Shown piece after piece: positions 1 through 7,953 of a stretch of DNA of 59,120 nt (the stretch's first letter is position 1; each line of letters begins with the position of its first letter). A model generated the notes under the pieces. That model did no database searches, was not told the origin of the DNA, and saw only the letters and a program-made list of their open reading frames with translations. The stretch spans positions 1-59,120 of the forward strand of contig JBBDQO010000011.1 in NCBI GenBank assembly GCA_040905925.1. Reading direction: 5' to 3'. Source of the stretch: JALYNX01 sp040905925. GTDB taxonomy: Bacteria; Actinomycetota; Acidimicrobiia; Spongiisociales; ZC4RG35. The position numbers and the translations under genes were made by a program.

Positions 1-1225
1 AGTTCCAGTCCCCGGCGAACGCGGAGTCTCCAGGATTGCCGAAGTAGAAAGAGGTTGTGACCCGCGGCGCCGAGATCGTCTCCCACCGGTGCCAACGCCC
101 GGCGGGGTCCTGAAAGATCACACGATCGCATTCCAAGTTCGGCTGACAGATGTTGGGAACGTCCTGCTCATTGGAGATGACCGAGTTGATCACCACGGGT
201 GTTCCGGCTCCCTGGACGAAGATGCCGGGGTAGCCGCTGGTCTCGAATCCGTCGCTTGGGTTGTGGCGAAGTACCGATTCCTCGATGACGAGGGTCCCGG
301 TGTTGTTGTTGCTCACGAAGAAGATGGCGCCTCCACCTTCGTTGGCATGGTTGTTCTCGATCGTGCTCCCCAAGAGTCGCAGGGTGAACGTGTTGCCATC
401 GAGGTATATCGCGCCACCGCTGCCGCCTCCAGGCGTGCCACCTTGTTGCGGATTGGCGCCCCAGCCGATGGCCTGGTTGTTGCGAAAGACGCTGTTGATG
501 ATGGTCCACGAGACACCGATGCTGCTGATGCCGCCGCCGTTGGAGCAGATGCCGCTTTCGAAAGTGGTGTTGACGACGTAGACCGGCAGATTCTCGTGCT
601 GGCTGAACACGCGCAAGGCGGCACCGCCGACGTCGGGGCCAGTCGGGTCACATCGGTTTCCGATGAAATGACTGTTCACCACCTTGAATCGGCCGCCTCG
701 CACGAAGACAGCGCCGCCTCCTCCGCCTCCTTCGAGACCCTCGGTGGACCCGGTCGAATTACCGTCCACGAACGTGAGGTTCTGCACCGTGAGCCGGGGG
801 TGGTCCTGGTTCTGACAGTGGGAGGTGGTCCACTTCTGCGTCTGGTCGCAGGTGTTCATGTAGAGGATGCGACGCACTCCACCGCCGCTGAGCGTGACCA
901 GCCCGCCACCGTCGATGACGATCTCGGGACCAGTGTCGTTCACGATCTTGGCGGTCTGGATCATCACGATGGTCACCGGGTTCGGCCCGCAGTCGAAAGT
1001 GATGATCCCGCCCAGTGCCACCGCGGCCACGACGGCCGACGAGGTGCAACTCTGGGGCGTGCCGTTCCCGATGATCCGGTTGGGATTGGATGTGTCGACC
1101 GCGCCAGCTTCAGGGGGCACTGGATAGGCACCGGCGGACTGGGCCGCAGCGAGGCTGAAAGCGAGCAGCAGCGCGGCTGTCATGGCGGCGAGCATTAGCA
1201 AACGTCGACTCCACACCGCGATCAC
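1..1225 (-). CDS. Secreted parallel beta-helix repeat protein, partial (runs off left edge)
   Basis: Translating the minus strand from 1225 or 1195 gives an open frame to the window edge. It begins with a signal peptide (two Arg, then a hydrophobic LAAMTAALLLAFSLAAA stretch, then an AQSAGA-like cleavage site). A long run of Asn/Gly-rich rungs follows (VVNSHFIGNRC, TIINSVFRNNQ, STIENNHANEGG), the hallmark of right-handed beta-helix or polymorphic outer-membrane-type repeats. The last visible residues read FGNPGDSAFAGDWN, which resembles the NPGD..GDWDGDG repeats that close many secreted actinobacterial proteins. The protein is probably exported and surface associated; its substrate is unknown. 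The GTG at 1225 gives the fuller signal peptide; ATG 1195 is the alternative. Open frames on the plus strand here are shadows. Confidence 0.8.
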   Translation of the reverse strand, partial: MIAVWSRRLLMLAAMTAALLLAFSLAAAQSAGAYPVPPEAGAVDTSNPNRIIGNGTPQSCTSSAVVAAVALGGIITFDCGPNPVTIVMIQTAKIVNDTGPEIVIDGGGLVTLSGGGVRRILYMNTCDQTQKWTTSHCQNQDHPRLTVQNLTFVDGNSTGSTEGLEGGGGGGAVFVRGGRFKVVNSHFIGNRCDPTGPDVGGAALRVFSQHENLPVYVVNTTFESGICSNGGGISSIGVSWTIINSVFRNNQAIGWGANPQQGGTPGGGSGGAIYLDGNTFTLRLLGSTIENNHANEGGGAIFFVSNNNTGTLVIEESVLRHNPSDGFETSGYPGIFVQGAGTPVVINSVISNEQDVPNICQPNLECDRVIFQDPAGRWHRWETISAPRVTTSFYFGNPGDSAFAGDWN

Positions 1226-1333
1226 AGCGCCTACATCGGCCAATGTCCGTGGCTCCTTGAGATGCCAGGCCCAGCACACCGTTCATGGATGTAATAACTC
1301 TGGAACCGTTTGAGAATGGTGTTCTCGTGTCCG

Positions 1334-1362
1334 AGCCCTGATTATCAATCGAAAGCCCTGAT
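1334..1362. repeat. Direct repeat AGCCCTGAT, 20-bp period
   Basis: AGCCCTGAT occurs at 1334-1342 and again at 1354-1362, exactly two helical turns apart, in the 286-bp gap between the divergent beta-helix and DsrE genes. The spacing suits a dimeric DNA-binding protein. No regulator can be assigned; the rest of the gap shows nothing else I can name. Confidence 0.3.
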
Positions 1363-1511
1363 AGACCGATGGGCATGAGGCCTGGTCAATGAGATGACTC
1401 AGCGCGGAAATGTGGTCTGGGCTCAGGTAACGATGATGTCGAGGATTCGTCATCCCGCCAGGGGTGGCATCATCCCTACCACGATCTGATTCTCGCCACG
1501 GGAGTGGGCTG

Positions 1512-1880
1512 ATGATGGAACCGAAACCGACCCTGACGTTGGTCGTTCTCAACGACGGCCCCTACGGCACGGAGCGCAGCTACAACGGTCTGCGGCTGGC
1601 CGGCTCGCTCGCCAAGCGCGATGCCGAGGAGGTGCGGGTGTTCCTCATCGGCGACGCCGCAGCATGCGCGAAGGGGGGTCAGAAGGTGCCTCAGGGTCAC
1701 TACAACCTCGAGCTGATGCTGCGGTCAGTGACAGTTCGCGGGGGCGTTGTCGGCGTATGCGGCACCTGCATGGATGCCCGCGGTATCGCCGCTGAGGAGC
1801 TGGCCGATGGGTGTCATCGGAGCACGATGGATGAGTTGACCGACTGGACCCAGCAGGCCGACCGCGTTCTGGTGTTTTGA
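1512..1880 (+). CDS. DsrE/DsrF-like sulfur-relay family protein
   Basis: This small cytoplasmic protein of about 122 aa has the DsrE/DsrF fold: an N-terminal LTLVVLNDGPYGTERSYNGL strand-turn-helix, the VFLIGDAA strand, and VCGTCMDARGI, a Cys-x-x-Cys placed where DsrE proteins carry their active cysteine. Family members carry or transfer sulfane sulfur. The start at ATG 1512 (or 1515) follows GGAG at 1501-1504. An upstream ATG at 1464 would add residues unlike the family. It lies 69 bp before a sulfide:quinone-oxidoreductase-like gene and a rhodanese, which supports a sulfur-handling role; the actual substrate is inferred. Confidence 0.82.
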   Translation: MMEPKPTLTLVVLNDGPYGTERSYNGLRLAGSLAKRDAEEVRVFLIGDAAACAKGGQKVPQGHYNLELMLRSVTVRGGVVGVCGTCMDARGIAAEELADGCHRSTMDELTDWTQQADRVLVF

Positions 1881-1949
1881 CGTGACCCTGCTCACCGGCG
1901 TCGGCTTCATCCCCGGGGCTGCTGGCCGAGCCAAGGTAGGAGTCTGACG

Positions 1950-3119
1950 ATGACAGAACACACAACTGTGCTTGTGTTGGGTGGGGGAGTAGGAGGGGCG
2001 GTTGCCGCCAGGTCACTGCGCAAGAAACTGCCCAAACAGCACCGGATAGTCGTCGTCGACCGGGAACGGGATCACCTGTTCTCCCCTTCCCTGCTGTGGC
2101 TCATGACCGGCAAGCGGACACCAGGCTCAATTTCGCGTCCACTCGACCGCCTCGCCAGGAGGGGCATCGAGGTCATCCACGGCGAGATCAGCAGCATCGA
2201 AGTGGACACCCGCTGCGTCCACGTCGGCGTTGCGCCCAGAGGGAACGACAGGGCCTTTGAGACGGATTACCTCATCGTTTCGCTCGGGGTGGATCTGGCT
2301 CCCGAGACGATCCCGGGCCTGGCCGAGGGCGGACACAACTTCTACACGTTGCAGGGAGCCGAGAGTCTCCGCGACGCCCTGGCCGAGTTCAACGGGGGAC
2401 GTGTCGTCGTATTGACGGCGGCACCGGCCTACAAATGCCCGGCAGCCCCGTATGAGGCAGCGATGCTCCTCCTCGATCACTGTCGCAGGCGAAGACTCGA
2501 CATCGAAGTCGACCTATATGCGGCCGAACCGGGCCCGATGGGCGTTACAGGTCCCGACGTGTCAGCACAGGTCCGGCTCATGGTCGAGAACAGAGGAATC
2601 ACTTTCCATCCGGAGCATCAGGTGACCGAAGTCGACCCTTCGGCGAAGACGATCGCTTTCGCCAACGGCGCCACAGCGAGCTTTGACCTGCTCGCCTATG
2701 TGCCACCTCACCGGGCACCACGGGTGGTCCGCGAATCTGGTCTCGTCGACGACTCTGGCTGGATCCCCGTAGACCGCCACACCCTGCACACCCGATTCCC
2801 TGGGGTATACGCCATCGGCGACGTCACCGGCATCCCCCTCAGAATGGGCAAGCCGCTCCCCAAAGCAGGAGTGTTCGCCGAGGGCCAGGCTGAAGTCGTC
2901 GCAGACAACATCGCCCGCACCATCACTGGCAGGGGCGAACCGGCGTCGTTCGACGGGCACGGGAAGTGCTTCATCGAGACCGGAGGCGGCAAGGCTGGCT
3001 TTGGTATCGGCGACTTTTACGCCGAACCCCAACCGCAGATCACCCTGCACCGACCATCCCGTCGCTGGCACGTGGGAAAGCTCCTCTTCGAACAGAACTG
3101 GCTCCGATTCCGTATCTGA
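1950..3119 (+). CDS. Sulfide:quinone oxidoreductase-like FAD flavoprotein
   Basis: This 389-aa pyridine nucleotide-disulphide oxidoreductase has an FAD-binding GGGVGGAVAARSLR motif at residues 11-24, the VYAIGDVTGIPL second FAD motif near residue 290, and a CPAAPYE motif near residue 162. The last is the conserved cysteine region of sulfide:quinone oxidoreductases (SQR). A second Cys lies in GKCFIETGGGKAGFG. Family members sit on the membrane face and move electrons from sulfide to quinone. The SD AGGTAGGAG precedes ATG 1950. Neighbouring DsrE and rhodanese genes make SQR more likely than type II NADH dehydrogenase, but the third SQR cysteine was not verified. Confidence 0.8.
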   Translation: MTEHTTVLVLGGGVGGAVAARSLRKKLPKQHRIVVVDRERDHLFSPSLLWLMTGKRTPGSISRPLDRLARRGIEVIHGEISSIEVDTRCVHVGVAPRGNDRAFETDYLIVSLGVDLAPETIPGLAEGGHNFYTLQGAESLRDALAEFNGGRVVVLTAAPAYKCPAAPYEAAMLLLDHCRRRRLDIEVDLYAAEPGPMGVTGPDVSAQVRLMVENRGITFHPEHQVTEVDPSAKTIAFANGATASFDLLAYVPPHRAPRVVRESGLVDDSGWIPVDRHTLHTRFPGVYAIGDVTGIPLRMGKPLPKAGVFAEGQAEVVADNIARTITGRGEPASFDGHGKCFIETGGGKAGFGIGDFYAEPQPQITLHRPSRRWHVGKLLFEQNWLRFRI

Positions 3120-3208
3120 AGCCTCGAAACGATCCACGTCGCTTCATGGATGTCAATCCTGTCGAACCGACCGAGGCACTCGATACGATGACAAGACGAG
3201 GTGGTCCA

Positions 3209-3601
3209 ATGCATATCTCGATCGACGAACTCCTTGCGAACGCTCGCATTGGCTTGGCGCGAGTGGAGGTTGGGCAACTTATCTATGAGATGGCGGCCGG
3301 TGCGCTCGTTATCGACCTCCGGCCCCTCGAGCAGCGTCAGCGTGATGGATCGCTCACCGGTGCTCTGGTTATCGACAGGAATGTCCTCGAGTGGCGATTG
3401 GCACCTTCGAGCCAGTCACGGCTAGTTGACCTGGATCGGGAACAACGAGTGATTCTGGTATGCAATGAGGGTTACAGCTCGAGCCTGGCGGCGGCGAGCC
3501 TGCAGGAGCTGGGTCTGCCCCTAGCCACCGATCTCGTCGGTGGGTTTCAAGCTTTGATCGCCCAAAGTCATCCAATGATCTCGACTGAACACGCCAGTTG
3601 A
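3209..3601 (+). CDS. Rhodanese-like sulfurtransferase
   Basis: This single rhodanese domain of about 130 aa has an early VIDLRPLEQRQRDGSLTGAL segment (CH2A-like) and the active-site loop VCNEGYSSSLAAA with catalytic Cys. Such proteins transfer sulfane sulfur from a donor to a thiol acceptor. ATG 3209 is chosen because GAGGTGG lies just upstream at 3198-3204; ATG 3188 is the alternative. It follows the SQR-like gene and its TGA overlaps the ATG of the adenylate cyclase by one base, so the two are translationally coupled. Confidence 0.8.
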   Translation: MHISIDELLANARIGLARVEVGQLIYEMAAGALVIDLRPLEQRQRDGSLTGALVIDRNVLEWRLAPSSQSRLVDLDREQRVILVCNEGYSSSLAAASLQELGLPLATDLVGGFQALIAQSHPMISTEHAS

Positions 3602-4896
3602 TGGTTGCTTCGGGAGGGCTACCAGAGGTCATCGCTTCCAGGTCTCGCCGTACCTGGCTCGAGCGTCTTCCCGCCTGGGCCAAGCGTCTGGTGACGATTG
3701 GAGCGCTGGCAGAGGATGACGAGGAGGAGCGGCTTCGAAAGGCATCGCTGGTCTTGACGGCAACCATGATCAGCGCTCTGGCGATTTTCTGGGTTGGGAC
3801 CTATGCCCTGCTCGGCTTCTATGTTTCGGCAGCCATCCCCTTCGCATACCAGATCATCTCGATTGGCAGTCTCGTAGCGCTGGCTCGTACCGGGCGTTTC
3901 GAGGTTTTCAGAACCAGCCAGCTGAGCCTGATGCTCCTCCTCCCTGTGCTTCTTCAATGGAGCCTTGGCGGGTTTCTCGTGTCGAGCGGGGTGATGCTTT
4001 GGTCACTCATCTCCCCTCTCGGAGCGTTGGTCTTGTCGCCCCGCCCTCTGCCCTGGTTCTCCGCCTATCTGACGTTGACTGTCGTCTCGGGCGTGGTTGA
4101 GCCGTTCTTGGCGTCCGCTCCGATCCCTGCATCAGTCACCGTCGTGTTTTTTGTGCTGAACATCGGGGGAGTGTCGGCCGTGGTCTACTTCCTACTTCGC
4201 TACTTCATGAGGGGATTGGCCTTGGAACGGGAGAAATCAGAGAGGTTGCTCCTCAACGTGTTGCCGGTGTCGATCGCCCGCCGGTTGAAAGCAGGGGAAC
4301 GGCCTCTCGCTGACCGCTTCGAGGAGGCAGCGGTTCTCTTCGCTGACCTGGTCGGTTTCACTCCCATGTCAGAGAAACTGACGCCCGAGGAGCTCGTGGG
4401 GATGCTTGATGGGCTCTTCTCAGAGTTCGATGCGATGGCCGAGCAGCGACAACTGGAGAAGATAAAAACCGTTGGCGATGCGTACATGGTGGTGGGCGGT
4501 CTGCCCGAACCGCGCCCAGATGCGGCGGAGGCGGTGGCTGAGATGGCATTGGAGATGCAGGAGTTGGTCGCGGGGTACGACACTCCCTTTGGGCAGTTGC
4601 TCCGCCTTCGAATCGGCATAGACATAGGACCGGTGGTCGCTGGTGTGATCGGAAAGAAGAAGTTCACCTACGACCTCTGGGGTGACACCGTCAACGCTGC
4701 CAGTCGGATGGAGTCACACGGGATCCCAGGCAAGATCCAGGTGACACCCCGCGCTTATGACCGGCTGAAGCACCGCTTTCGCTTTCAGCCGCGCGAGCCG
4801 GTGGAGGTCAAAGGCAAAGGGAGAACCGTGCCGTGGCTCCTCATAGGACGCGGTGAGGGGGTTGCGACTGATCCAAAAGCAGCAGAGAGTGGCTGA
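3601..4896 (+). CDS. Membrane-anchored class III adenylate cyclase
   Basis: The 431-aa protein has a cytoplasmic N-terminus of about 45 residues, about six hydrophobic segments (residues 50-200), a short linker, then a class III cyclase domain. Key motifs are VLFADLVGFTPMSEKL (first metal Asp), EKIKTVGDAYMVVGG (substrate Lys and second metal Asp) and YDLWGDTVNAASRMES (substrate Asp plus transition-state Asn and Arg). The Lys/Asp pair predicts ATP rather than GTP as substrate. ATG 3601 overlaps the rhodanese stop (TGATG); no good independent SD is visible, so translation probably depends on the upstream gene. The membrane module may sense a signal; which one is unknown. Confidence 0.9.
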   Translation: MVASGGLPEVIASRSRRTWLERLPAWAKRLVTIGALAEDDEEERLRKASLVLTATMISALAIFWVGTYALLGFYVSAAIPFAYQIISIGSLVALARTGRFEVFRTSQLSLMLLLPVLLQWSLGGFLVSSGVMLWSLISPLGALVLSPRPLPWFSAYLTLTVVSGVVEPFLASAPIPASVTVVFFVLNIGGVSAVVYFLLRYFMRGLALEREKSERLLLNVLPVSIARRLKAGERPLADRFEEAAVLFADLVGFTPMSEKLTPEELVGMLDGLFSEFDAMAEQRQLEKIKTVGDAYMVVGGLPEPRPDAAEAVAEMALEMQELVAGYDTPFGQLLRLRIGIDIGPVVAGVIGKKKFTYDLWGDTVNAASRMESHGIPGKIQVTPRAYDRLKHRFRFQPREPVEVKGKGRTVPWLLIGRGEGVATDPKAAESG

Positions 4897-5003
4897 AGTC
4901 AGATGGCGACGAGGCCCCGTTCCCGCGACTCTCGAAGCGATCTCTGGTTTCGACCCCCGTCACCCAGAAAAGAGGCTCGTCAGCTTCCCGGAATGAGGTC
5001 GAG

Positions 5004-5017
5004 CGAACAGACGTTCG
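5004..5017. promoter_or_regulatory. LexA (SOS) box candidate upstream of sigma factor
   Basis: The sequence is CGAACAGACGTTCG. It matches the Gram-positive/actinobacterial LexA operator pattern CGAAC-N4-GTTCG, with the RNRY spacer of the Bacillus consensus. It lies 11 bp before the ATG of the sigma factor at 5028, a position where bound LexA would block transcription. The match is seen directly; LexA control is inferred. Confidence 0.6.
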
Positions 5018-5027
5018 AATATGCGTG

Positions 5028-5984
5028 ATGAAGCAGCAGATCAGAGACATGTATTCCTCGAAGCTCGTCGACGAGGCTGGCCGCTTGGCTGCTGATCCGC
5101 TCAGCCAATACCTGGCCAATGTGGGAGGCCACGATCTGCTCACCGCCGAGGACGAGGTCCGGCTCGCCCAGGCCATCGAGGCGGGTGAGGAGGCACGTCG
5201 TCGCTTGGACGCCGGGGATCTCGAGGGGACCGCGGAGCGCAGGATTTTGGAGCATGCGGTTCGAGAAGGGCGTCGCGCCCGTAAGCAGTTCATCGAGGCA
5301 AACTTGCGTCTGGTTGTCGCCAATGCTCGTCGCTATGCGGGTGGCAAGGTGGACATGCTCGACCTCATCCAGGAAGGGAACTTGGGGTTGATCACGGCCG
5401 TCGAGAAGTTCGACTGGCGCAAGGGGTTCAAGTTCTCCACCTACGCCACCTGGTGGATCCGCCAGGCTATGCAGCGCGCCCTGGCCACTCTTGGTGAGTC
5501 GATTCGAGTGCCCGCGGGCGTCTTCGACGTCATTCCGGTGGTCCGAGTCGCCTCCGAGAAGCTCAGGGCCAAGCTCGGTCGGTCTGCCACAGTCGAGGAG
5601 ATCGCCCAAGAGACGGGGATCAACCCGCATGACATCGAAAGGGCGCTGTCGGTGGCAACGACCGTGGCTCTCGAGACCCCGGTCGGTGAGGGTGGGGCGT
5701 CGTTGGGAGAACTCATCGCGGACGCGGAAGCGCTCGATCCCGAGATCGAGGCGGAGCGGCGGATGGTCGAGGAAGCCCTCGGAGAAAGCCTGGCCGCGCT
5801 ACCCGAAACCCATCGGCGAGTGATCGAGCTGCGATTCGGCCTCGGCGGACGCCCCCCCGCAACTTTCGCCCACATTTCGAGGGCTGTCGGTCTTGTCGAG
5901 TATCAAGTGCGCGAGCTGATCGATGAGGCCCTGGCGACACTCGCCATCGAACTCGAGGCGGTGCAAGACATGCGAGCCGCCTGA
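5028..5984 (+). CDS. Sigma-70 family RNA polymerase sigma factor, atypical region 4
   Basis: The 318-aa protein lacks region 1.1. It has region 1.2 (DPLSQYLANVGGHDLLTAEDE), region 2 with IQEGNLGLITAVEKFDWRKG and FSTYATWWIRQAMQRAL (core binding, -10 recognition and melting), a region 3 that diverges (IRVPAGVFDVIPVVRVASEK), and region 4. In region 4.2 the usual RERVRQIE recognition helix is replaced by VEYQVRELIDEAL, so -35 recognition is probably altered or lost. ATG 5028 is preceded in frame by GTG 5025; ATG 5049 is an alternative. The LexA-like box at 5004-5017 suggests DNA-damage induction. It is most like group 2 (RpoD-related) factors. Confidence 0.88.
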   Translation: MKQQIRDMYSSKLVDEAGRLAADPLSQYLANVGGHDLLTAEDEVRLAQAIEAGEEARRRLDAGDLEGTAERRILEHAVREGRRARKQFIEANLRLVVANARRYAGGKVDMLDLIQEGNLGLITAVEKFDWRKGFKFSTYATWWIRQAMQRALATLGESIRVPAGVFDVIPVVRVASEKLRAKLGRSATVEEIAQETGINPHDIERALSVATTVALETPVGEGGASLGELIADAEALDPEIEAERRMVEEALGESLAALPETHRRVIELRFGLGGRPPATFAHISRAVGLVEYQVRELIDEALATLAIELEAVQDMRAA

Positions 5985-6012
5985 CTGTCATATGTCCTTA
6001 TGACGCTGTCAG
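5981..6012. terminator. Inverted repeat between convergent genes
   Basis: GTCATA at 5987-5992 pairs with TATGAC at 5999-6004, and outer CTGAC (5981-5985) pairs with GTCAG (6008-6012). The hairpin spans the 13-bp gap and the ends of the converging sigma factor and ybaK-like genes, so it may act as a bidirectional terminator. There is no U-tract. Confidence 0.4.
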
Positions 6013-6459
6013 GTCGACCCGCTTGGGCTTGGTCAGCTCCAGGTAGTCGCTGAGGGACATGGTGAGAGTCTCGGTGTGGTTTCCGGCGTTGAACGTGATC
6101 TCTTCGCTTCGAAGGGCGAGATCCACCAGCATCGGGACCTCGTAGAGCGGTCCAAAAGGTGGTTCAGCTCCCATTTCGCAGTCCGGGAACTGCGGCGAGA
6201 ACTCGGTCTCGGCGGCGAGTCGCACGGATGTGGAATGGAGCGCGGCCTTGGCCTTGTCGAGGTCGATCATTTGGTTCCCCGGAAGCACCGCCATCACCAA
6301 GCCTTCCTCCGAGTGCAGCATGACCACTTTTGCCATCTGCTCACCAGGGACGTGCTCTGCCTCCGCGGTCTCACCGATGGTGAACGATTTGGGATGGGTC
6401 CGAGTCTCATAACGGACTCCGTGTTCCATAAGAAAGCTTCGAACTTGTTCTCCGGACAT
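5998..6459 (-). CDS. YbaK/EbsC-type aminoacyl-tRNA deacylase
   Basis: The 153-aa protein has the YbaK/ProX editing fold: an N-terminal helix, a central KVVMLHSEEGLVMAVLPG strand region holding the conserved Lys, GAEPPFGPLYEVPMLVD, and the C-terminal NAGNHTETLTMSLSDYLEL motif. Family members hydrolyse mischarged tRNAs, typically Cys- or Ala-tRNA(Pro), in trans in the cytoplasm. The length is normal for a stand-alone editing domain. It is convergent with the sigma factor gene. Which mischarged tRNA it clears cannot be told from sequence. Confidence 0.85.
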   Translation of the reverse strand: MSGEQVRSFLMEHGVRYETRTHPKSFTIGETAEAEHVPGEQMAKVVMLHSEEGLVMAVLPGNQMIDLDKAKAALHSTSVRLAAETEFSPQFPDCEMGAEPPFGPLYEVPMLVDLALRSEEITFNAGNHTETLTMSLSDYLELTKPKRVDLTAS

Positions 6460-6623
6460 GATGGTCTCCTCGGCTCTACATACCTTTGATACGCCCTTGC
6501 TCGATCGCAGACCAGGGGAAGGTCACATGGTCGCGGCGATCGATCCCGTCTTCTCGACAGGGACCTGTTCCTCTACATGTGGGTCAATTGTTACGACATC
6601 CTTGGCTTATAGGAGGATGTGTC

Positions 6624-7940
6624 ATGTTCAGGGACCGCATCGAGGCAGGGCGCCAGCTGGCCGAGCATCTGCTTCATCTCAAGGACCAGGACGTTGTCGT
6701 GTTGGGCCTTCCCAGGGGCGGGGTTCCCGTGGCTCATCAGGTCGCCCTGGCCTTGGATGCCCCGCTGGATGTGATCGTTGTTCGCAAGCTGGGGGTCCCC
6801 TACCAACCAGAGTTGGCGATGGGTGCCATCGGCGAGGAGGGAGTGCGCATCATCGATCCGCACATCGTGTCCATGGCCGGAGTGAGTGCCGAAGAGCTGG
6901 CCGAGGTGGAGAGGGCGGAACGGGCCGAGCTCGATCGACGTGCCCGCCTGTTCCGGGGCGGCCGTCCTAGGGAGCCGTTACAGGGCCGGGTGGCGGTGAT
7001 CGTCGACGACGGGATCGCCACCGGCTCCACCGCCAGGGCGGCGGCCCAGGTGGCGCGGGAGTTGGGAGCGGCGAGGGTGGTGGTGGCCACCCCGGTGGCG
7101 CCGAGAGAAGTCAGGGCCAGGTTGGGCCGGGACGCCGATGAAGTGATCGTCGTGGAGACACCGGAGCCCTTCTACGCCATTGGTCAGTTCTATCTCGACT
7201 TCTCCCAGACGGCGGACGAAGAGGTCACTGCCATCTTGGAGCGGGCAGGCCCAACCGTCGAAGCCGGGTCGGTGTCCTCGCCCATGTCGGCTGACGGCCC
7301 TCTCCCGATCGACCAAGAGGTTTCAGTGGCCGTCGGTGGTGCCGATCTGGGTGGGCATCTAACAGTCCCCGATGGCTCGATGGGAACGGTCCTCTTTGCA
7401 CACGGGTCGGGGAGCAGCCGTCACAGCCCACGCAACCGACATGTGGCCGAAGCCCTGAATCGGGCCGGATTGGGGACGTTGCTCTTCGACCTGTTGACGC
7501 CGGCTGAGGAGTCCGACAGGACGAAGGTGTTCGACATTGGGCTCCTGGCTCGACGCCTGGTGGAAGGGACCGGCTGGCTCACCAGACTCGAAACGTGGCC
7601 ACCGCAGCCGATCGGGTATTTCGGCGCCTCGACCGGCGCCGCGGCCGCCTTGTGGGCCGCCTCCGAGCTCGGCGGGGACATCTCAGCGGTAGTTTCGAGG
7701 GGTGGCCGGCCTGACCTGGCCATGCAGCATCTCGCCGAGGTTCGCTCACCCACCCTTCTCATCGTGGGCGGTCTCGACACCGTCGTCCTCGACTTGAACC
7801 GGGTGGCCCAGGCCGCGATGAACTGCGAGAACCGTCTCGACGTGGTGCCAGGCGCCAGTCATCTCTTCGAAGAGCCAGGGGCCCTGGACAGAGTCGCCTC
7901 TCTGGCTCGGGATTGGTTCGTCACGCATTTTCGGACATGA
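6624..7940 (+). CDS. Phosphoribosyltransferase-dienelactone hydrolase fusion
   Basis: The 438-aa two-domain protein has at residues 1-215 a type I phosphoribosyltransferase (PRT) with a PRPP loop VAVIVDDGIATGSTARAA and LPRGGVPVAHQVA. At about 240-438 an alpha/beta hydrolase follows, with HGSGSSRHSPRN, nucleophile elbow GYFGASTGAAAALWA (Ser), an Asp in IVGGLDTVV and His in GASHLFEE. Similar fusions are known in Actinobacteria; their substrate is not established. ATG 6624 is fixed by a perfect AGGAGG at 6611-6616; upstream in-frame codons are not used. It stands alone, convergent with rtcB. Confidence 0.9.
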   Translation: MFRDRIEAGRQLAEHLLHLKDQDVVVLGLPRGGVPVAHQVALALDAPLDVIVVRKLGVPYQPELAMGAIGEEGVRIIDPHIVSMAGVSAEELAEVERAERAELDRRARLFRGGRPREPLQGRVAVIVDDGIATGSTARAAAQVARELGAARVVVATPVAPREVRARLGRDADEVIVVETPEPFYAIGQFYLDFSQTADEEVTAILERAGPTVEAGSVSSPMSADGPLPIDQEVSVAVGGADLGGHLTVPDGSMGTVLFAHGSGSSRHSPRNRHVAEALNRAGLGTLLFDLLTPAEESDRTKVFDIGLLARRLVEGTGWLTRLETWPPQPIGYFGASTGAAAALWAASELGGDISAVVSRGGRPDLAMQHLAEVRSPTLLIVGGLDTVVLDLNRVAQAAMNCENRLDVVPGASHLFEEPGALDRVASLARDWFVTHFRT

Positions 7941-7953
7941 GCGAGCGAACCCG

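Noticed and set aside
89..1198. 369-codon plus-strand open frame
   Set aside because: It is the shadow of the beta-helix gene: the minus strand encodes a signal peptide and Asn/Gly-rich rungs, while the plus frame gives a His/Asp-rich, featureless product.
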